From: JBDIAG01 sp047974565 | GTDB lineage: Bacteria; Actinomycetota; Actinomycetes; Actinomycetales; CAWJMD01 | Reading direction: 5' to 3' | DNA: 64,000 bases | Assembly (NCBI GenBank): GCA_047974565.1 | Contig: JBKECN010000015.1 | Coordinates: 62,001 to 126,000, forward strand | In this document: one piece after another, positions 52,410-61,865 of the stretch | Position numbering within the stretch: the first letter of the stretch is position 1 | Layout: the number at the start of each line of letters is the position of its first letter | Translations under genes and position numbers: made by a program | The notes under the pieces: model-generated | The model's database searches: none | Told to the model about the DNA's origin: nothing | The model's input: only the letters and a program-made list of their open reading frames with translations

Positions 52410-52568
52410 CCCGGCGTCCTTTCCGCGTCGGCCCGCACCGGCGCGGGCACCCGGTCACCCTACGCCGCCGCGCCCACGTGGATGCGCAGTTTCACCACGA
52501 CTCCGCCGGTCACGGTCGGCCCGGGGTTCGCGGCCGGCGGGATTGCCGCAGGAGAGCGTCGCCGATGG

Positions 52569-53051
52569 CTACTGTCGCAGGTCCTGTCGAAGGTCGGCCG
52601 ATGCGAGTCCGGCTGGGCTGGAACCGTTTCGAGGCCAGGTCCAGGCGGTACGCAGGATGAAGGCCAGGATCAGCACCTCGAGCCCGATCGAGAGGGCATA
52701 GAAGTAGGTCCAGGATTCGCCCACCGCGTTGAACATCGCGTAGGGGATGCTCAGCGACGCCACGGCGAGATTGAGAGTGCGGTTCGCACGGGCCGGCAGC
52801 GTCATCGACAGCAGGATCATGAAACTCGTCACCGCCACTGACGCGAGGAATCCCGTCAGCAACGCTTGGCTGATGTCGAACTCGAAAACCCTTCCGGCGC
52901 GGATGTTGTCGAGGACGCCGGGCTTGTGTAGTTGCAGATAATCCACATAGATGTACAGGAACATGAAACTCGTCCAGGCGGCGGCGAGCTTGCCCTGCAC
53001 GGGAATCGGCGGAGTGACGAACTGCTTCGTGGTCTGGCTTGCGATGGTCAT
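52569..53051 (-). CDS. DUF6326-like four-helix membrane protein
   Basis: The 160-residue protein has four hydrophobic segments (AAAWTSFMFLYIYVDYLQLH, LLTGFLASVAVTSFMILLSM, LAVASLSIPYAMFNAVG, FYALSIGLEVLILAFILRTA). The YIYVDYLQLHKPG segment is characteristic of a conserved bacterial membrane family of unknown function (DUF6326-like). It is followed downstream by the TrpB2 gene and preceded by a quinone reductase gene on the same strand. No function can be stated. Confidence 0.75.
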   Translation of the reverse strand: MTIASQTTKQFVTPPIPVQGKLAAAWTSFMFLYIYVDYLQLHKPGVLDNIRAGRVFEFDISQALLTGFLASVAVTSFMILLSMTLPARANRTLNLAVASLSIPYAMFNAVGESWTYFYALSIGLEVLILAFILRTAWTWPRNGSSPAGLASADLRQDLRQ

Positions 53052-53136
53052 CGGTTTCCTTCGACAGGAGTGGTCCGTCCGCCGGGCCGGCGGTGGTCTG
53101 GGTGTGGGGCGCGGGTGGGTGGTGTCGTCGGTGCGC

Positions 53137-54177
53137 TCAGGTGGTGACGACGACCTTGCCTCGGGTGTGCCCGGTCGCCACGTGGTGGAACGCCTCGGCC
53201 GCTTGGTCGAGGGGATAGATGCGGTCGATGACGGGCACGACCTGCCCGGTGGCGAGCAGGTCGGCCAGGGCGAGCAGATCCTGGCGCCGGGCGAGCGAGG
53301 TGAAGGGCCTCAGGTGCGCAGGGGTGAATCCGGACAGCATGCGGGCTCTGGCGATCCGAGGGAGGGGCCCCAGCCAGCGGCCACCGTGTCCGCTGTTGGG
53401 GATGAGGGTGCCGGAGGGCGTCAGCGCTCGGCGGACTGCCGTCAGGGGCTGGGCCTCCACGTTGTCGAGGATGACGTCGTAGCGCGCGCGGGTACTGGTG
53501 AAGTCGGTCGTGGTGTAGTCCACGACGTGGTCGGCGCCCAGGGATCGCACCAGTTCGACGTTGCCGGTGCTGCACACCCCCGTCACCTCGGCACCGAAGG
53601 CCTTGGCGATCTGAACGGCGAAGGAGCCGACGCCCCCCGACGCGCCCGTGACCAGTACCGTCTGGCCGGGTCGGACGTGCGCGATATCTCGTAGGGCCTG
53701 CAAGGCCGTCATGGCTGAGGTGGGCACTGCTGCGGCCTGCGCCACCGACAGGGCGTCCGGCACCGGCACGAGGTTGTCCGCCGGGACACAGGCGTACTCC
53801 GCGAGCGCCCCTGCGGTGCCCCAGCCGAACACCTGATCGCCAGGGCGCACAGCGGTGACATCCTTCCCGACCCTGGCCACCACCCCGGCGAGGTCCTGGC
53901 CGGGGATGGCGTGGCGGGGCCGACGGAGCCCAAACACCAGGCGCACCACATACGGCGTCCCGGTCAGGATGAAGTAGTCACCCGGGTGCACCGAGGCCGC
54001 GCCCACCTGGACGAGCACCTCGTCACGGCCAGGTTTCGGTAGTGCGAGTTCGCCAGACTCGAGCACCGAGGGTGGACCGTAGCGGTGTCGGACGACGGCC
54101 CGCATCGTCGCCGACCCGGGCGCAATCACCTCCGGCACCGGACCTACTCCGCCAGCTGACCGCTGTTCGATTCCCAT
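53137..54177 (-). CDS. NADP-dependent quinone-oxidoreductase-like MDR protein
   Basis: The 346-residue protein has a GroES-like domain (RDEVLVQVGAASVHPGDYFI, IPGQDLAGVVARVGKDVTAV) and a Rossmann domain with QTVLVTGASGGVGSFAVQIA and SLGADHVVDYTTTDF. It lacks zinc-binding cysteines, as in quinone reductases and enoyl reductases. ATG 54177 fits. It is divergent from a TetR regulator that most likely represses it through the palindromes between them. The substrate may be a reactive electrophile or quinone. Confidence 0.88.
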   Translation of the reverse strand: MGIEQRSAGGVGPVPEVIAPGSATMRAVVRHRYGPPSVLESGELALPKPGRDEVLVQVGAASVHPGDYFILTGTPYVVRLVFGLRRPRHAIPGQDLAGVVARVGKDVTAVRPGDQVFGWGTAGALAEYACVPADNLVPVPDALSVAQAAAVPTSAMTALQALRDIAHVRPGQTVLVTGASGGVGSFAVQIAKAFGAEVTGVCSTGNVELVRSLGADHVVDYTTTDFTSTRARYDVILDNVEAQPLTAVRRALTPSGTLIPNSGHGGRWLGPLPRIARARMLSGFTPAHLRPFTSLARRQDLLALADLLATGQVVPVIDRIYPLDQAAEAFHHVATGHTRGKVVVTT

Positions 54178-54270
54178 CTGAGCCTCCCCACCTGCCAGCC
54201 GCGACCCTCGCGGCCTCGTCCATCGCGCCTCGTACATCTGGTCTCGAACGCCCGGCCTCGTACGTCGTAC

Positions 54271-54305
54271 GTCGTACGCTGTACGACAATCGTACGCTGT
54301 ACTAT
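54271..54305. promoter_or_regulatory. TetR operator and promoter between MDR and tetR genes
   Basis: GTCGTAC-GCT-GTACGAC (54271-54287) is an exact inverted repeat inside a larger run of GTAC-type words (GTACGTCGTACGTCGTAC to CGTACGCTGTAC). TACTAT at 54300-54305 is a reasonable -10 box for the tetR gene, about 50 bp before its start. The operator position would let the repressor block both divergent genes. Confidence 0.6.
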
Positions 54306-54355
54306 GAGCGCGCGCTGAGTGAATGTCAAGCGGTGTCGAGTGAGCGAGGAGAGTT

Positions 54356-55018
54356 GTGCCTGCGAGAGGAAGACGCCAGGTCGGCTCGGACGCGGGACTG
54401 AGCAAGGAACGTGTGGTGAGCGAGGCGATCCGGCTCGCCGACCGGGAGGGCATCGAGGCGCTGAGCATGCGCCGGCTGGGCGGCGCGCTCGATGCGGGTG
54501 CGATGTCGCTCTATCACTACGTGTCGGGCAAGGAGGAGGTCCTGGACGCCATGATCGACAGCGTGTTCGAGGAGATCGAGCTCCCGGCCGACGGGACCGA
54601 CTGGCAGTCGGCGATGCGCCGGCGGGCGATTTCCGCCCGGCAGGCCCTGGCGCGCCACCCGTGGGCGATCGGTCTGATGGAGTCGCGGACATCGCCGGGA
54701 CCGGCGAACCTGCGCCACCATGAAGCGGTCACCGCCTGCCTGCGCAGGGCCGGTTTCCCTGTCCTGATGGCCACGCACGCCAACTGGTTGCTCGACAGCT
54801 ATGTCTACGGCTTCGCCCTGCAGGAAGCGGGCCTGCCGTTCGACACCGCCGATGAGCTCGGGGACGTCTACCTTCCCCACCTGCCTGCCGACGAGTTCCC
54901 CTATCTCCATGAATCCGCTGCGGAGCTGGTCGCTTCCGGCTACGACCCAGCGCAGGAGTTCAGCTTCGGCCTCGACCTCGTCCTGGCTGCGCTCGAGCCC
55001 TTGAGAGCCTCGGGGTAG
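54356..55018 (+). CDS. TetR/AcrR-family repressor
   Basis: The 220-residue regulator has an N-terminal helix-turn-helix (KERVVSEAIRLADREGIEAL, SMRRLGGALDAGAMSLYHYV) and a TetR_C-type ligand domain with FALQEAGLPFDTADEL. GTG 54356 follows GAGGAGAG closely. The MSLYHYV pattern places it with TetR proteins of the tetracycline-repressor-like subgroup. It should sense a small ligand and control the divergent MDR gene and itself. Confidence 0.88.
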   Translation: MPARGRRQVGSDAGLSKERVVSEAIRLADREGIEALSMRRLGGALDAGAMSLYHYVSGKEEVLDAMIDSVFEEIELPADGTDWQSAMRRRAISARQALARHPWAIGLMESRTSPGPANLRHHEAVTACLRRAGFPVLMATHANWLLDSYVYGFALQEAGLPFDTADELGDVYLPHLPADEFPYLHESAAELVASGYDPAQEFSFGLDLVLAALEPLRASG

Positions 55019-56145
55019 GAGCGTTCAGGGCCGGTGTCGCCTTCCCAGCCGTGCCTTCTGGTGAGTTGCCGGGGCCGTGCGCTGGGCTGGGGAGGCGCAA
55101 TGTCGTCCATCGCCGCGCCGATGAGGGGGCCACGCCTGCGGCGTAGCGACTCCCCTCGCCGATCACTCGGTCACAGCACCTGCCATCGGGTCTGACGACT
55201 CGACGTGCGAATGTGTTGATTGGAACCCCGCAGACCGACCGGACGTTGGCCGATACCGTGACGTTCTTCTCGCGGGCAGGACGCCCGGGGGCAGGCCTGG
55301 GCCGATGACCCGGTGGCTGGGCTGTCCGAGTCCGATCCTGTCCATCGCTCTGCCGTCGCGGCCGCCGCCCGTGCCGCTCGGGCGGGGATGGCCCGCACCC
55401 CGCTCGGCCGTCGAGGAGCACCCGCTTCTGGGATTCGCCCTCGCCCGGTTCGTGCTCCACTGATGGGCACCGGATCCGGCGGCGGCCTCGGAATCGGTGG
55501 CGTCGTCGCGCGGACCAGGCCCTCCAGTACCGGGCCGACCGTCACTTTCTCCCTGGCGCGCCGGTCTCGGCTCCGGTCCGCACGCGCCAAGTCGGTGCGC
55601 CTGGCACCTGCGAGAGCAGCTGTGACTCGCTCACGATTGAAGCGCCGGCGGACACTGCACGCGTCGGCCACCCGGCACGGGTCTGGTGTGCTCGACGCGA
55701 TTGCTCCAGGGAACCTCAGCAGCTCCGCCGCGCTGCAGGGGGCGGCTTCCTCTGGCCGGCCCGAGCGCGGCCAGCGAATGCGCACGGTCCGGGTCGGGGT
55801 CCTGCGGAAATCACGGGCTGCCTCTCGCGTGCCGATTGCACCGGCATCCTCCTCGTCCTGCCTGTCATCGACGCGCACGCCGGCTTCGAGGGTCTGGCTA
55901 CGGCGAACGGGTGTGACTGCCGGGGAACGGCTTGGGTCAGGCCCGGCGAAAGCCGATGCCTTTGCCATGGTCGACTTCGCACTGCGCCACGCCACGGACT
56001 TCATCAGCATCGTCGCCGAACTGCGCTACGGCGGCCCGCGCAAGTCTCGTCGGCAGATCTGAGGAACCTGCTGCGCGGGCGAGACCGGGTGTAGGTTCGT
56101 GCGCGATCAGTCAGTCGCGTACCGCTCTGACTTGCAGGTTCTCGC
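55019..56145. other. 1.1-kb stretch without a credible gene
   Basis: Long frames exist on both strands, as expected at this GC content, but their products are Arg/Ser/Ala-rich and show no domain. The last part of one plus frame (MVDFALRHATDFISIV, near 55967) reads more naturally and could be the end of a lost gene. Decayed sequence between the TetR gene and a broken toxin-antitoxin pair is the simplest reading. Confidence 0.4.
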
Positions 56146-56361
56146 TTAGGAAGCCGTTGACCCCTTGAAGCGCACTGGGGGCTCGAGATCCCATCCGGGC
56201 CAGGTAGCCCAGGTCTCGGGAGAGTCAGTTGCTGCATCCACAGCTTCTCGGACGGCTTCTGCGACATGACGGCCCAGTCCAGGCTCTCGGTCCTCATACC
56301 AACCGACGTCGGCGTCAGCCTCAGCGTTAGCGTCCGGGTGGAACTCGAAAGCCAGGCTCAT
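56146..56361 (-). pseudogene. RelE/ParE-type toxin, 3' frameshifted
   Basis: The frame from ATG 56361 reads MSLAFEFHPDANAEADADVG, then WYEDREPGLGRHVAEAVREA and a worn DSPETWATWPG region, as in RelE/ParE toxins. It stops after about 71 residues. If one base is removed near 56160 the reading continues VNGFLSENLQVRAVRD, which resembles the usual C-terminal strand but is degraded. Family members are 90-100 residues. The start overlaps the antitoxin stop (ATGA). Probably dead. Confidence 0.65.
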
Positions 56362-56560
56362 GCGTTGCGTGCGGCCTCGCGGGCGGCAAGGCGTGCCTCG
56401 ATGTCGGCAAACACCTTCTCGCCTGGGACGGTCTCCACACGGCCGTTCAGGATGTCGCCCACCGTGACGAGATCTCCCGGGTCCAGGCCTCGTCAACCTG
56501 CTGCTGGTCGACGACCTCCACGGAATCAAGTAGATGCAGGGCGACCCAACCTGCGAACCG
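56358..56560 (-). pseudogene. Addiction-module antitoxin, frameshifted
   Basis: Read in two frames on the minus strand, the stretch gives ALHLLDSVEVVDQQQVDEAW then TREISSR and, after a shift near 56455, VGDILNGRVETVPGEKVF then ADIEARLAAREAARNA. This is the layout of small addiction-module antitoxins (EVDxAWxxEI, then GxVxTxPGxEVF, then ARL). It overlaps the toxin start by 4 bp, as expected for such pairs. The N-terminus is not readable. The pair is inactivated. Confidence 0.6.
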
Positions 56561-56848
56561 TTGGTCGCCGACCAGAACATCTCCGCGCAACTGCGCCCGC
56601 CCTGGTGATGCCGCACCCGGCGCACCGGCCGCCCAGCGGCCACATGACGGGCGTCCACTCCCGCCATCGTCGTCGCCGCCTCGCCACCAACTTCGTCGAG
56701 GTAGCGCACCTTGACCGAGTTCAAGGCCACGGTTCGAGGTGAACCGAGCGACACGCAGAACGCGACAACTGACACGCCACCGACAGGTGAACGCGAAACC
56801 GACGACATCCGTAACGCGAACCACAGCGCTGGGACTAGGATTAGCGGG

Positions 56849-57814
56849 ATGACCAACTCCCGGCCCGCCGACCGGCTCAGTCCCGTCAATCGGCTCAGTG
56901 AGGTCCTGGCGGGTCGTCCGGCCCTATTCGATGGTGGCTACGGATGGCTGCTCCAGGAACGCGGGTTGCCCCCGGGTGAGGTGGCCGAGGTATGGAACGT
57001 CGACAATCCGGAGGCCGTGGAGGCCTTGCATGAGGAGTACGCGGCGGCCGGTGCCAGCATCCTGACCACGAACACCTTCGGCGGTACCCGGCCACGCCTG
57101 GATATGAACGGGCTGGGGGCTCGCTGCGCCGAACTGAACACGGCCGGTGCCCAACGCGCTCGGGCAGTGGCCGACCGGCACAACGCCCTGGTGGCTGGGG
57201 ACGTGGGTCCCACAGGTGAACTCCTGGAGCCTCTCGGCACCCTGAGCACCGACGGCGCCCTGGCGCTGTTCGCTGAGCAGATTCACGCACTCGTCGCCGG
57301 TGGCATCGACCTCATCCTGATCGAGACGATGAGCGACCTGACCGAGGTGCAGGCAGCGATCGCGGCGGCCGAGACGGTTGCACCCGACCTGCCCATCGTC
57401 GCCACCCTGAGCTTCGACACGAATCTGCGCACGATGATGGGAGTGGACCCGGCCGCCGCCGTGCAGGCACTCGCCCGCGCCGGCGTGGACGCGGTCGGCG
57501 CCAACTGCGGCAGGGGTCCTGCCGAGATGACTCAGATCGCGGCTCAATTGCACGCTGCGCGTGGGGATCTCGGCCCGGATCACGACCACCTGCTGATCGT
57601 GGCGCAATCCAATGCGGGCCTGCCGCAACTGTCCGGCGACCAGTTTGAGTACACCGTCGACCCGCGCGAGATGGCCGAGCACGCCATCGAACTGCGTGAT
57701 CTCGGTGTCGACGTCATCGGCGCCTGTTGCGGATCCTCACCCGAGCACATCCGTGCCATCGCGCAAGCCTGGTCGGGCCTTCCTGACCCGCGTGCTCGGC
57801 CATTCACCGGGTGA
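56849..57814 (+). CDS. Homocysteine S-methyltransferase/betaine-homocysteine methyltransferase-family protein
   Basis: The 321-residue TIM-barrel protein has ALFDGGYGWLLQERGL at the start, ASILTTNTFGGTRPRLD, VAGDVGPTGELLEPLG, LILIETMSDLTEVQAAI and the zinc cysteines in VGANCGRGPAEM and VIGACCGSSPEHIRAI. The Cys, Cys-Cys pattern is that of homocysteine methyltransferases. It would transfer a methyl group to homocysteine to give methionine; the donor (betaine, S-methylmethionine or other) cannot be told. ATG 56849 is preferred over the long open frame upstream. Confidence 0.87.
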   Translation: MTNSRPADRLSPVNRLSEVLAGRPALFDGGYGWLLQERGLPPGEVAEVWNVDNPEAVEALHEEYAAAGASILTTNTFGGTRPRLDMNGLGARCAELNTAGAQRARAVADRHNALVAGDVGPTGELLEPLGTLSTDGALALFAEQIHALVAGGIDLILIETMSDLTEVQAAIAAAETVAPDLPIVATLSFDTNLRTMMGVDPAAAVQALARAGVDAVGANCGRGPAEMTQIAAQLHAARGDLGPDHDHLLIVAQSNAGLPQLSGDQFEYTVDPREMAEHAIELRDLGVDVIGACCGSSPEHIRAIAQAWSGLPDPRARPFTG

Positions 57815-57910
57815 GACCGGGGTCTGGTCATGGGTGGCGACGCCGGGACGTGGCTCACCTCGCCAACCGCTGCGCGGTGCTCCCACCGACCAGGTCGGCG
57901 CACGGGCACC

Positions 57911-58426
57911 TCATTCCCCGGTCTGACCGTCCACGGCCTCACGCAGTAGGTCGGCATGGCCCAGGTGGCGGGCATACTCCTGGATCAGGTGCAGCAGGAT
58001 CCACCGCAGGCTGACCGGTCGGCCGTCCAGTTGCCGGACGGCCAGGTCGTCGGGGGAACGGCCTTGGCAGAGTCGGCGTGAGGCGTCGACCGAGGTGTTC
58101 CACAAGCTGCGCAGTTCCTCGGGTGAGTCCTGGGCCGCGGAGTGCCACTCCCAGTCATCGTCGTCGTCCCAGGGAGCCGTTCGCCAGGGCTCGGCCGGTT
58201 CGTGTCCGGCCAGCACGTATCCGAACCAGTAGTCCTCGACGAAGGCCAGGTGCTTGAGCAGCCCGGCCAAGGTCATCGTGGTGGGATGGAGTGCGGCGCG
58301 CAGGCCCTGCTCGTCGAGACCGTCGGTCCGCCATTGCACAGTGGCCCGCAGCCAGTCCAGAAAGCCTGTCGCGGTTGCCAGTTCGTCGGCGACCTGCGGC
58401 GGGTCCGGACGCTCGGGGCCGGTCAA
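57911..58426 (-). CDS. DinB-family (DUF664) protein
   Basis: The 171-residue protein has a four-helix DinB layout with TLAGLLKHLAFVEDYWFGYV near residue 50 and a C-terminal PVSLRWILLHLIQEYARHLG, which hold the metal-binding histidines. The start is taken as TTG 58426, which overlaps the fumarase stop (TTGA) and gives a normal length; no ATG gives a full domain without overlap. Such proteins are thiol-dependent metalloenzymes, in actinobacteria often mycothiol-dependent. The substrate is unknown. Confidence 0.8.
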   Translation of the reverse strand: MTGPERPDPPQVADELATATGFLDWLRATVQWRTDGLDEQGLRAALHPTTMTLAGLLKHLAFVEDYWFGYVLAGHEPAEPWRTAPWDDDDDWEWHSAAQDSPEELRSLWNTSVDASRRLCQGRSPDDLAVRQLDGRPVSLRWILLHLIQEYARHLGHADLLREAVDGQTGE

Positions 58427-60117
58427 CTGTCGATGTCCGGTCGAGTGGAGATGGTCATCACCGTGGGCTTGGAGGTCTCGGCGAAGAAGTCGTGGCCCTT
58501 GTCGTCCACGACGATGAAGGCCGGGAAATCCTTCACCTCGATCCGCCACACCGCTTCCATCCCGAGTTCGGGGTACTCCAGTACCTCGACCTTGGTGATG
58601 CAGTCCTTGGCCAATCGGGCCGCCGGCCCACCGATCGAGCCGAGGTAGAAACCGCCGTGCGCCTGACAGGCATCGGTGACCTGATTGGAGCGATTCCCCT
58701 TGGCAAGCATCACCATCGAGCCGCCGGCGCTCTGGAACTGCTCGACGTAGGAGTCCATCCGCCCTGCGGTGGTGGGTCCGAACGAGCCCGAGGCGTAACC
58801 CTGCGGGGTCTTGGCCGGGCCTGCGTAGTAGACGGCGTGATCCTTCAGGTAGTCCGGCATCGGCTTGCCGGCGTCCAGTCGCTCCTTGATCTTGGCATGC
58901 GCGATATCGCGGGCCACTACCAGCGGCCCGGTCAGCGAAAGCCGGGTTTTGACAGGGTGTTTGGTCAACTCGGCGAGTACCTGAGGCATCGGCAGATTGA
59001 GGTCGATGGCCACCGCGTCCTGCTCAGTGCCGACGTGGTCGTCGGTGGTGTCGGGCAGGAAGCGAGCCGGGTCGGTCTCCAGTTGCTCCAGGAAGACGCC
59101 CTCGGCGGTGATCTTGGCCTTGGCCTGCCGGTCTGCCGAGCAGGAGACCGCGATCGCCACCGGGCATGAGGCGCCATGCCTCGGCAGGCGCACCACCCGT
59201 ACGTCGTGGCAGAAGTACTTCCCACCGAACTGGGCGCCGATGCCGAACTCGCGGGTGAGCTGGTGCACCTTCTCCTCCAGTTCGACATCGCGGAAGGCGT
59301 GGCCGCTGGGCGAACCGGTGGTGGGCAACTCGTCGAGGTACTTGGCCGAGGCGTACTTCGCTGTGCGTAGGGCGAACTCGGCGCTGGTACCGCCCACGAC
59401 GATGGCCAGGTGATAGGGCGGGCAGGCCGAGGTGCCCAGCGAGCGCAATTTCTCGTCCAGGAAGCGCATCATCGACTCGGGATTCAGCACGGCCTTGGTC
59501 TCCTGGTACAGGAAGGACTTGTTCGCCGAGCCTCCGCCCTTGGCCATGAAGAGGAACTCGTACTGATTCTCGTGGCCCGCCTTGGTGTCGGCGTACAACT
59601 CGATCTGCGCCGGCAGGTTGGATCCGGTGTTCTTCTCCTCCCACATGGTCAGCGGCGCCATCTGCGAGTAGCGAAGATTGAGCCGGTGATAGGCGTCGAA
59701 GATGCCCCGGGACAGGGCCTCGTCGTCGGTGCCGTACGGGTCTTCGAGTGGACGCAGCACCTGCCCGCCCCGCTTGGCCGAGACGATCGCGGTGCCGGTG
59801 TCCTGGCACATCGGCAGTACCCCGGCGGCGGCGATGTTGGCGTTCTTCAGCAGGTCGAGGGCGACGAAGGCGTCGTTGTTCGAGGCGTCTGGATCGTCGA
59901 TGATGCGGCGCAACTGGGCCAGGTGGGCGGGACGCAGGTAATGCGAGATGTCGTGGATGGCCGTCTCGGCGAGCACCCGCAGGGCCTCGCCGCTGACTTC
60001 GAGGAAAGTGCGTCCGTCCGGGCCGGTCACGGTGCGCACACCCTCGGTGGTCAGCAGCCGGTAGGGAGTCTCGTCCGGTCCGGTGGGCAGCAGCGGGGTG
60101 TAGTCGAAGTCAGCCAC
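58423..60117 (-). CDS. fumA: Class I (iron-sulphur) fumarate hydratase
   Basis: The 564-residue protein fits two-domain class I fumarases. The N-terminal part has VLPMCQDTGTAIVSAKRGGQ and STSACPPYHL-type cysteines, and a third cysteine lies in FGGKYFCHDVRVVRLPRHGA. The C-terminal part has GPLVVARDIAHAKIKERLDA, YYAGPAKTPQGYASGSFGPT and GRMDSYVEQFQSAGG. The three cysteines of a [4Fe-4S] site appear present. It interconverts fumarate and malate in the citric acid cycle. The ATG at 60117 lies just beside a long tandem-repeat region. The DinB gene follows with a 4-bp overlap. Confidence 0.92.
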   Translation of the reverse strand: MADFDYTPLLPTGPDETPYRLLTTEGVRTVTGPDGRTFLEVSGEALRVLAETAIHDISHYLRPAHLAQLRRIIDDPDASNNDAFVALDLLKNANIAAAGVLPMCQDTGTAIVSAKRGGQVLRPLEDPYGTDDEALSRGIFDAYHRLNLRYSQMAPLTMWEEKNTGSNLPAQIELYADTKAGHENQYEFLFMAKGGGSANKSFLYQETKAVLNPESMMRFLDEKLRSLGTSACPPYHLAIVVGGTSAEFALRTAKYASAKYLDELPTTGSPSGHAFRDVELEEKVHQLTREFGIGAQFGGKYFCHDVRVVRLPRHGASCPVAIAVSCSADRQAKAKITAEGVFLEQLETDPARFLPDTTDDHVGTEQDAVAIDLNLPMPQVLAELTKHPVKTRLSLTGPLVVARDIAHAKIKERLDAGKPMPDYLKDHAVYYAGPAKTPQGYASGSFGPTTAGRMDSYVEQFQSAGGSMVMLAKGNRSNQVTDACQAHGGFYLGSIGGPAARLAKDCITKVEVLEYPELGMEAVWRIEVKDFPAFIVVDDKGHDFFAETSKPTVMTISTRPDIDS

Positions 60118-60221
60118 GGGGTCAGGCTACTCGTCGCCCGAGTTGCCCCGTGGGCTGGCATCGGTTCGCCGACGGGCGATGGAGACGGGCGATGGAGACG
60201 ACGCGACCGACCCCGCGACTC

Positions 60222-60600
60222 GGTGTACGGAAAATGGGTGCCAGGGACGTGGAATTGTTCACTGGGTTGGTCGCGCGGGTGCGCGGGCCACTCGGTGTAC
60301 GGAAATGGGTGCCACAGACGCGGAAGTGTTCACTGGGTTGGCCGCGCGGGTGCTGCGCCGGGTGCCGAGGTGGTGCGGTGTACGGAAATGGGTGCCACGG
60401 ACGTGGAAGTGTTCACTGGGTTGGTCTCGCTGGCGCGCGGGCGGTGCGGTGTACGGAAATGGGTGCCACAGACGCGGAAGTGTTCACTGGGTTGGTCTCG
60501 CTGGTGCGCGGGTGGTGCGGTGTACGGAAATGGGTGCCACGGACGCGGAAGTGTTCACTGGGTTGGTCTCGCGGGTGCCGGGGTGGTGCGGTAGGTGGAG
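60222..60600. repeat. 71-bp tandem repeat, five copies, between fumarase and sugar kinase genes
   Basis: The word GGTGTACGG begins at 60222, 60294, 60377, 60448 and 60519, so the units are 72, 83, 71 and 71 bp long. Each contains GTACGGAAATGGGTGCCAC, GACGCGGAAGTGTTCACTGG and a GC-rich GTGCGCGGGTGGTGC end. The last copy is partial. The array fills the gap between the fumarase start and the PfkB gene end (60118-60614); no gene is seen. The copies are nearly identical, so the array is young or kept homogeneous. Confidence 0.85.
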
Positions 60601-60614
60601 ATGGCCGACTGGAC

Positions 60615-61595
60615 TCAGTCGCGAGCCCCCTGGGCCTGCCGCGGGTAGACCTCGTGACGCCAGGGGGTATCGGCACCGGCGCGGCTGACGGTCACGGCGG
60701 CGAGTCGTGCTGCGTGCTCCATGATCGCCTTCGCCGCCCCCAGGCTCACCCCGTGCAGCGCCTCGCGGTTGGCGGCTCCGAGTAGGCCCGCATAGGCCAA
60801 TCCGTCGATGAGCCCGGCGCTGAAGGTGTCGCCCGCCCCGACGGTGTCAACCACCGAGATGGGTTTCGAGGCGATCTCCACCCGCCCTTCGCCGGTGAAG
60901 CCCACCGCGCCCTCGCCGCCACGGGTCACGATGACCAGAGCCGGGCCTCGGGACTGCCAGCGCGTGGCGATCTCCTCGGGATCGACTCCCGGCTCGTACC
61001 AGGCGGCGTCCTCGTCCGACATCTTCACCACGTCGGCCAGGGCCACCAGGGCCTCCACCCGGTCACGTACCGCCTCGGGACTGCCCATGATCGCCGGACG
61101 CAGGTTCGGGTCATACGAGATCGTCACCGCATCCCGATGGGTACGCACCAGGCCCTCCACCTGGTCGCCCCCCGGGGACAGGGTGGTGGCGATCGACCCG
61201 GTGTGCAGGCAACTGGTGCCTTCCGGCAGCGACGGCAACGGGTCGGGCAGCCGCCAGTTGAGGTCGAACTCGTACCTGGCGGTTCCCGCGGCATCGAGGT
61301 GCGCGGCCGCTGTCGACGTGGTCGCCTGGGGATCGATCGAGCCCTCCACCAGGTGCACGTGGGACCCGGCCAAGTGCTCCGCGATCCGTCGGCCACGAGC
61401 GTCCTGGCCGAGGTGGGCCAGCAGATGCGAATGGTGCCCGAGTCTGCCCAAGGTCAGGGCCACGTTGGCCGGGGATCCGCCGACATGCTCCTGGGTGGCG
61501 GACGAGCCCTCCCGGTCGATGATGTCGACCAGTGCCTCGCCCACGACGAGGACGGTGTGTTCGGTGCTGGCGCGCTCGCTGGCGGTCTCACTCAT
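60615..61595 (-). CDS. PfkB-family carbohydrate kinase
   Basis: The 326-residue kinase has a ribokinase-like start (TVLVVGEALVDIIDREGSSA), the substrate-side HVGGSPANVALTLGRLGHHS, GPALVIVTRGGEGAVGFTGE and the ATP/anion-hole motif ISVVDTVGAGDTFSAGLIDG with the catalytic aspartate. The pattern is nearest to fructokinases. It would phosphorylate a sugar, probably fructose, in the cytoplasm. The ATG at 61595 is ordinary. The gene stands alone. Confidence 0.87.
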   Translation of the reverse strand: MSETASERASTEHTVLVVGEALVDIIDREGSSATQEHVGGSPANVALTLGRLGHHSHLLAHLGQDARGRRIAEHLAGSHVHLVEGSIDPQATTSTAAAHLDAAGTARYEFDLNWRLPDPLPSLPEGTSCLHTGSIATTLSPGGDQVEGLVRTHRDAVTISYDPNLRPAIMGSPEAVRDRVEALVALADVVKMSDEDAAWYEPGVDPEEIATRWQSRGPALVIVTRGGEGAVGFTGEGRVEIASKPISVVDTVGAGDTFSAGLIDGLAYAGLLGAANREALHGVSLGAAKAIMEHAARLAAVTVSRAGADTPWRHEVYPRQAQGARD

Positions 61596-61865
61596 GTGCT
61601 GGGCCCCTCTCCGGCTTGGCCAACACCCTATTGGCCCGCGGGGCGGAATGGCCGACTGTGCTCACGCGGCATCCTCGATCGATCCGCACGGCTGACTGTT
61701 CAGCGTCTTCGGGGGGATTCCCCTCACTCGAAGTTGTTCAAGCCTGTCGCGAGCGGCCGCTGGCCGAGCGGGCGGCACGGCGGACGAGCGAGCGTGTGGT
61801 GGGAGCCAGGTCGAGCCGAGGACAACCTAGTCTCGTGCCGTTTCCTCAAACGCGACGTTTCCCGA

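Noticed and set aside
55171..56062. Long frames on both strands after the TetR gene
   Set aside because: Arg/Ala/Ser-rich products without domains, mutual overlap and no ribosome sites; treated as decayed or non-coding.
60143..60785. Long plus-strand frames across the 71-bp tandem repeat
   Set aside because: They exist only because the repeat unit lacks stops in several frames; products are repetitive and run into the kinase gene on the other strand.
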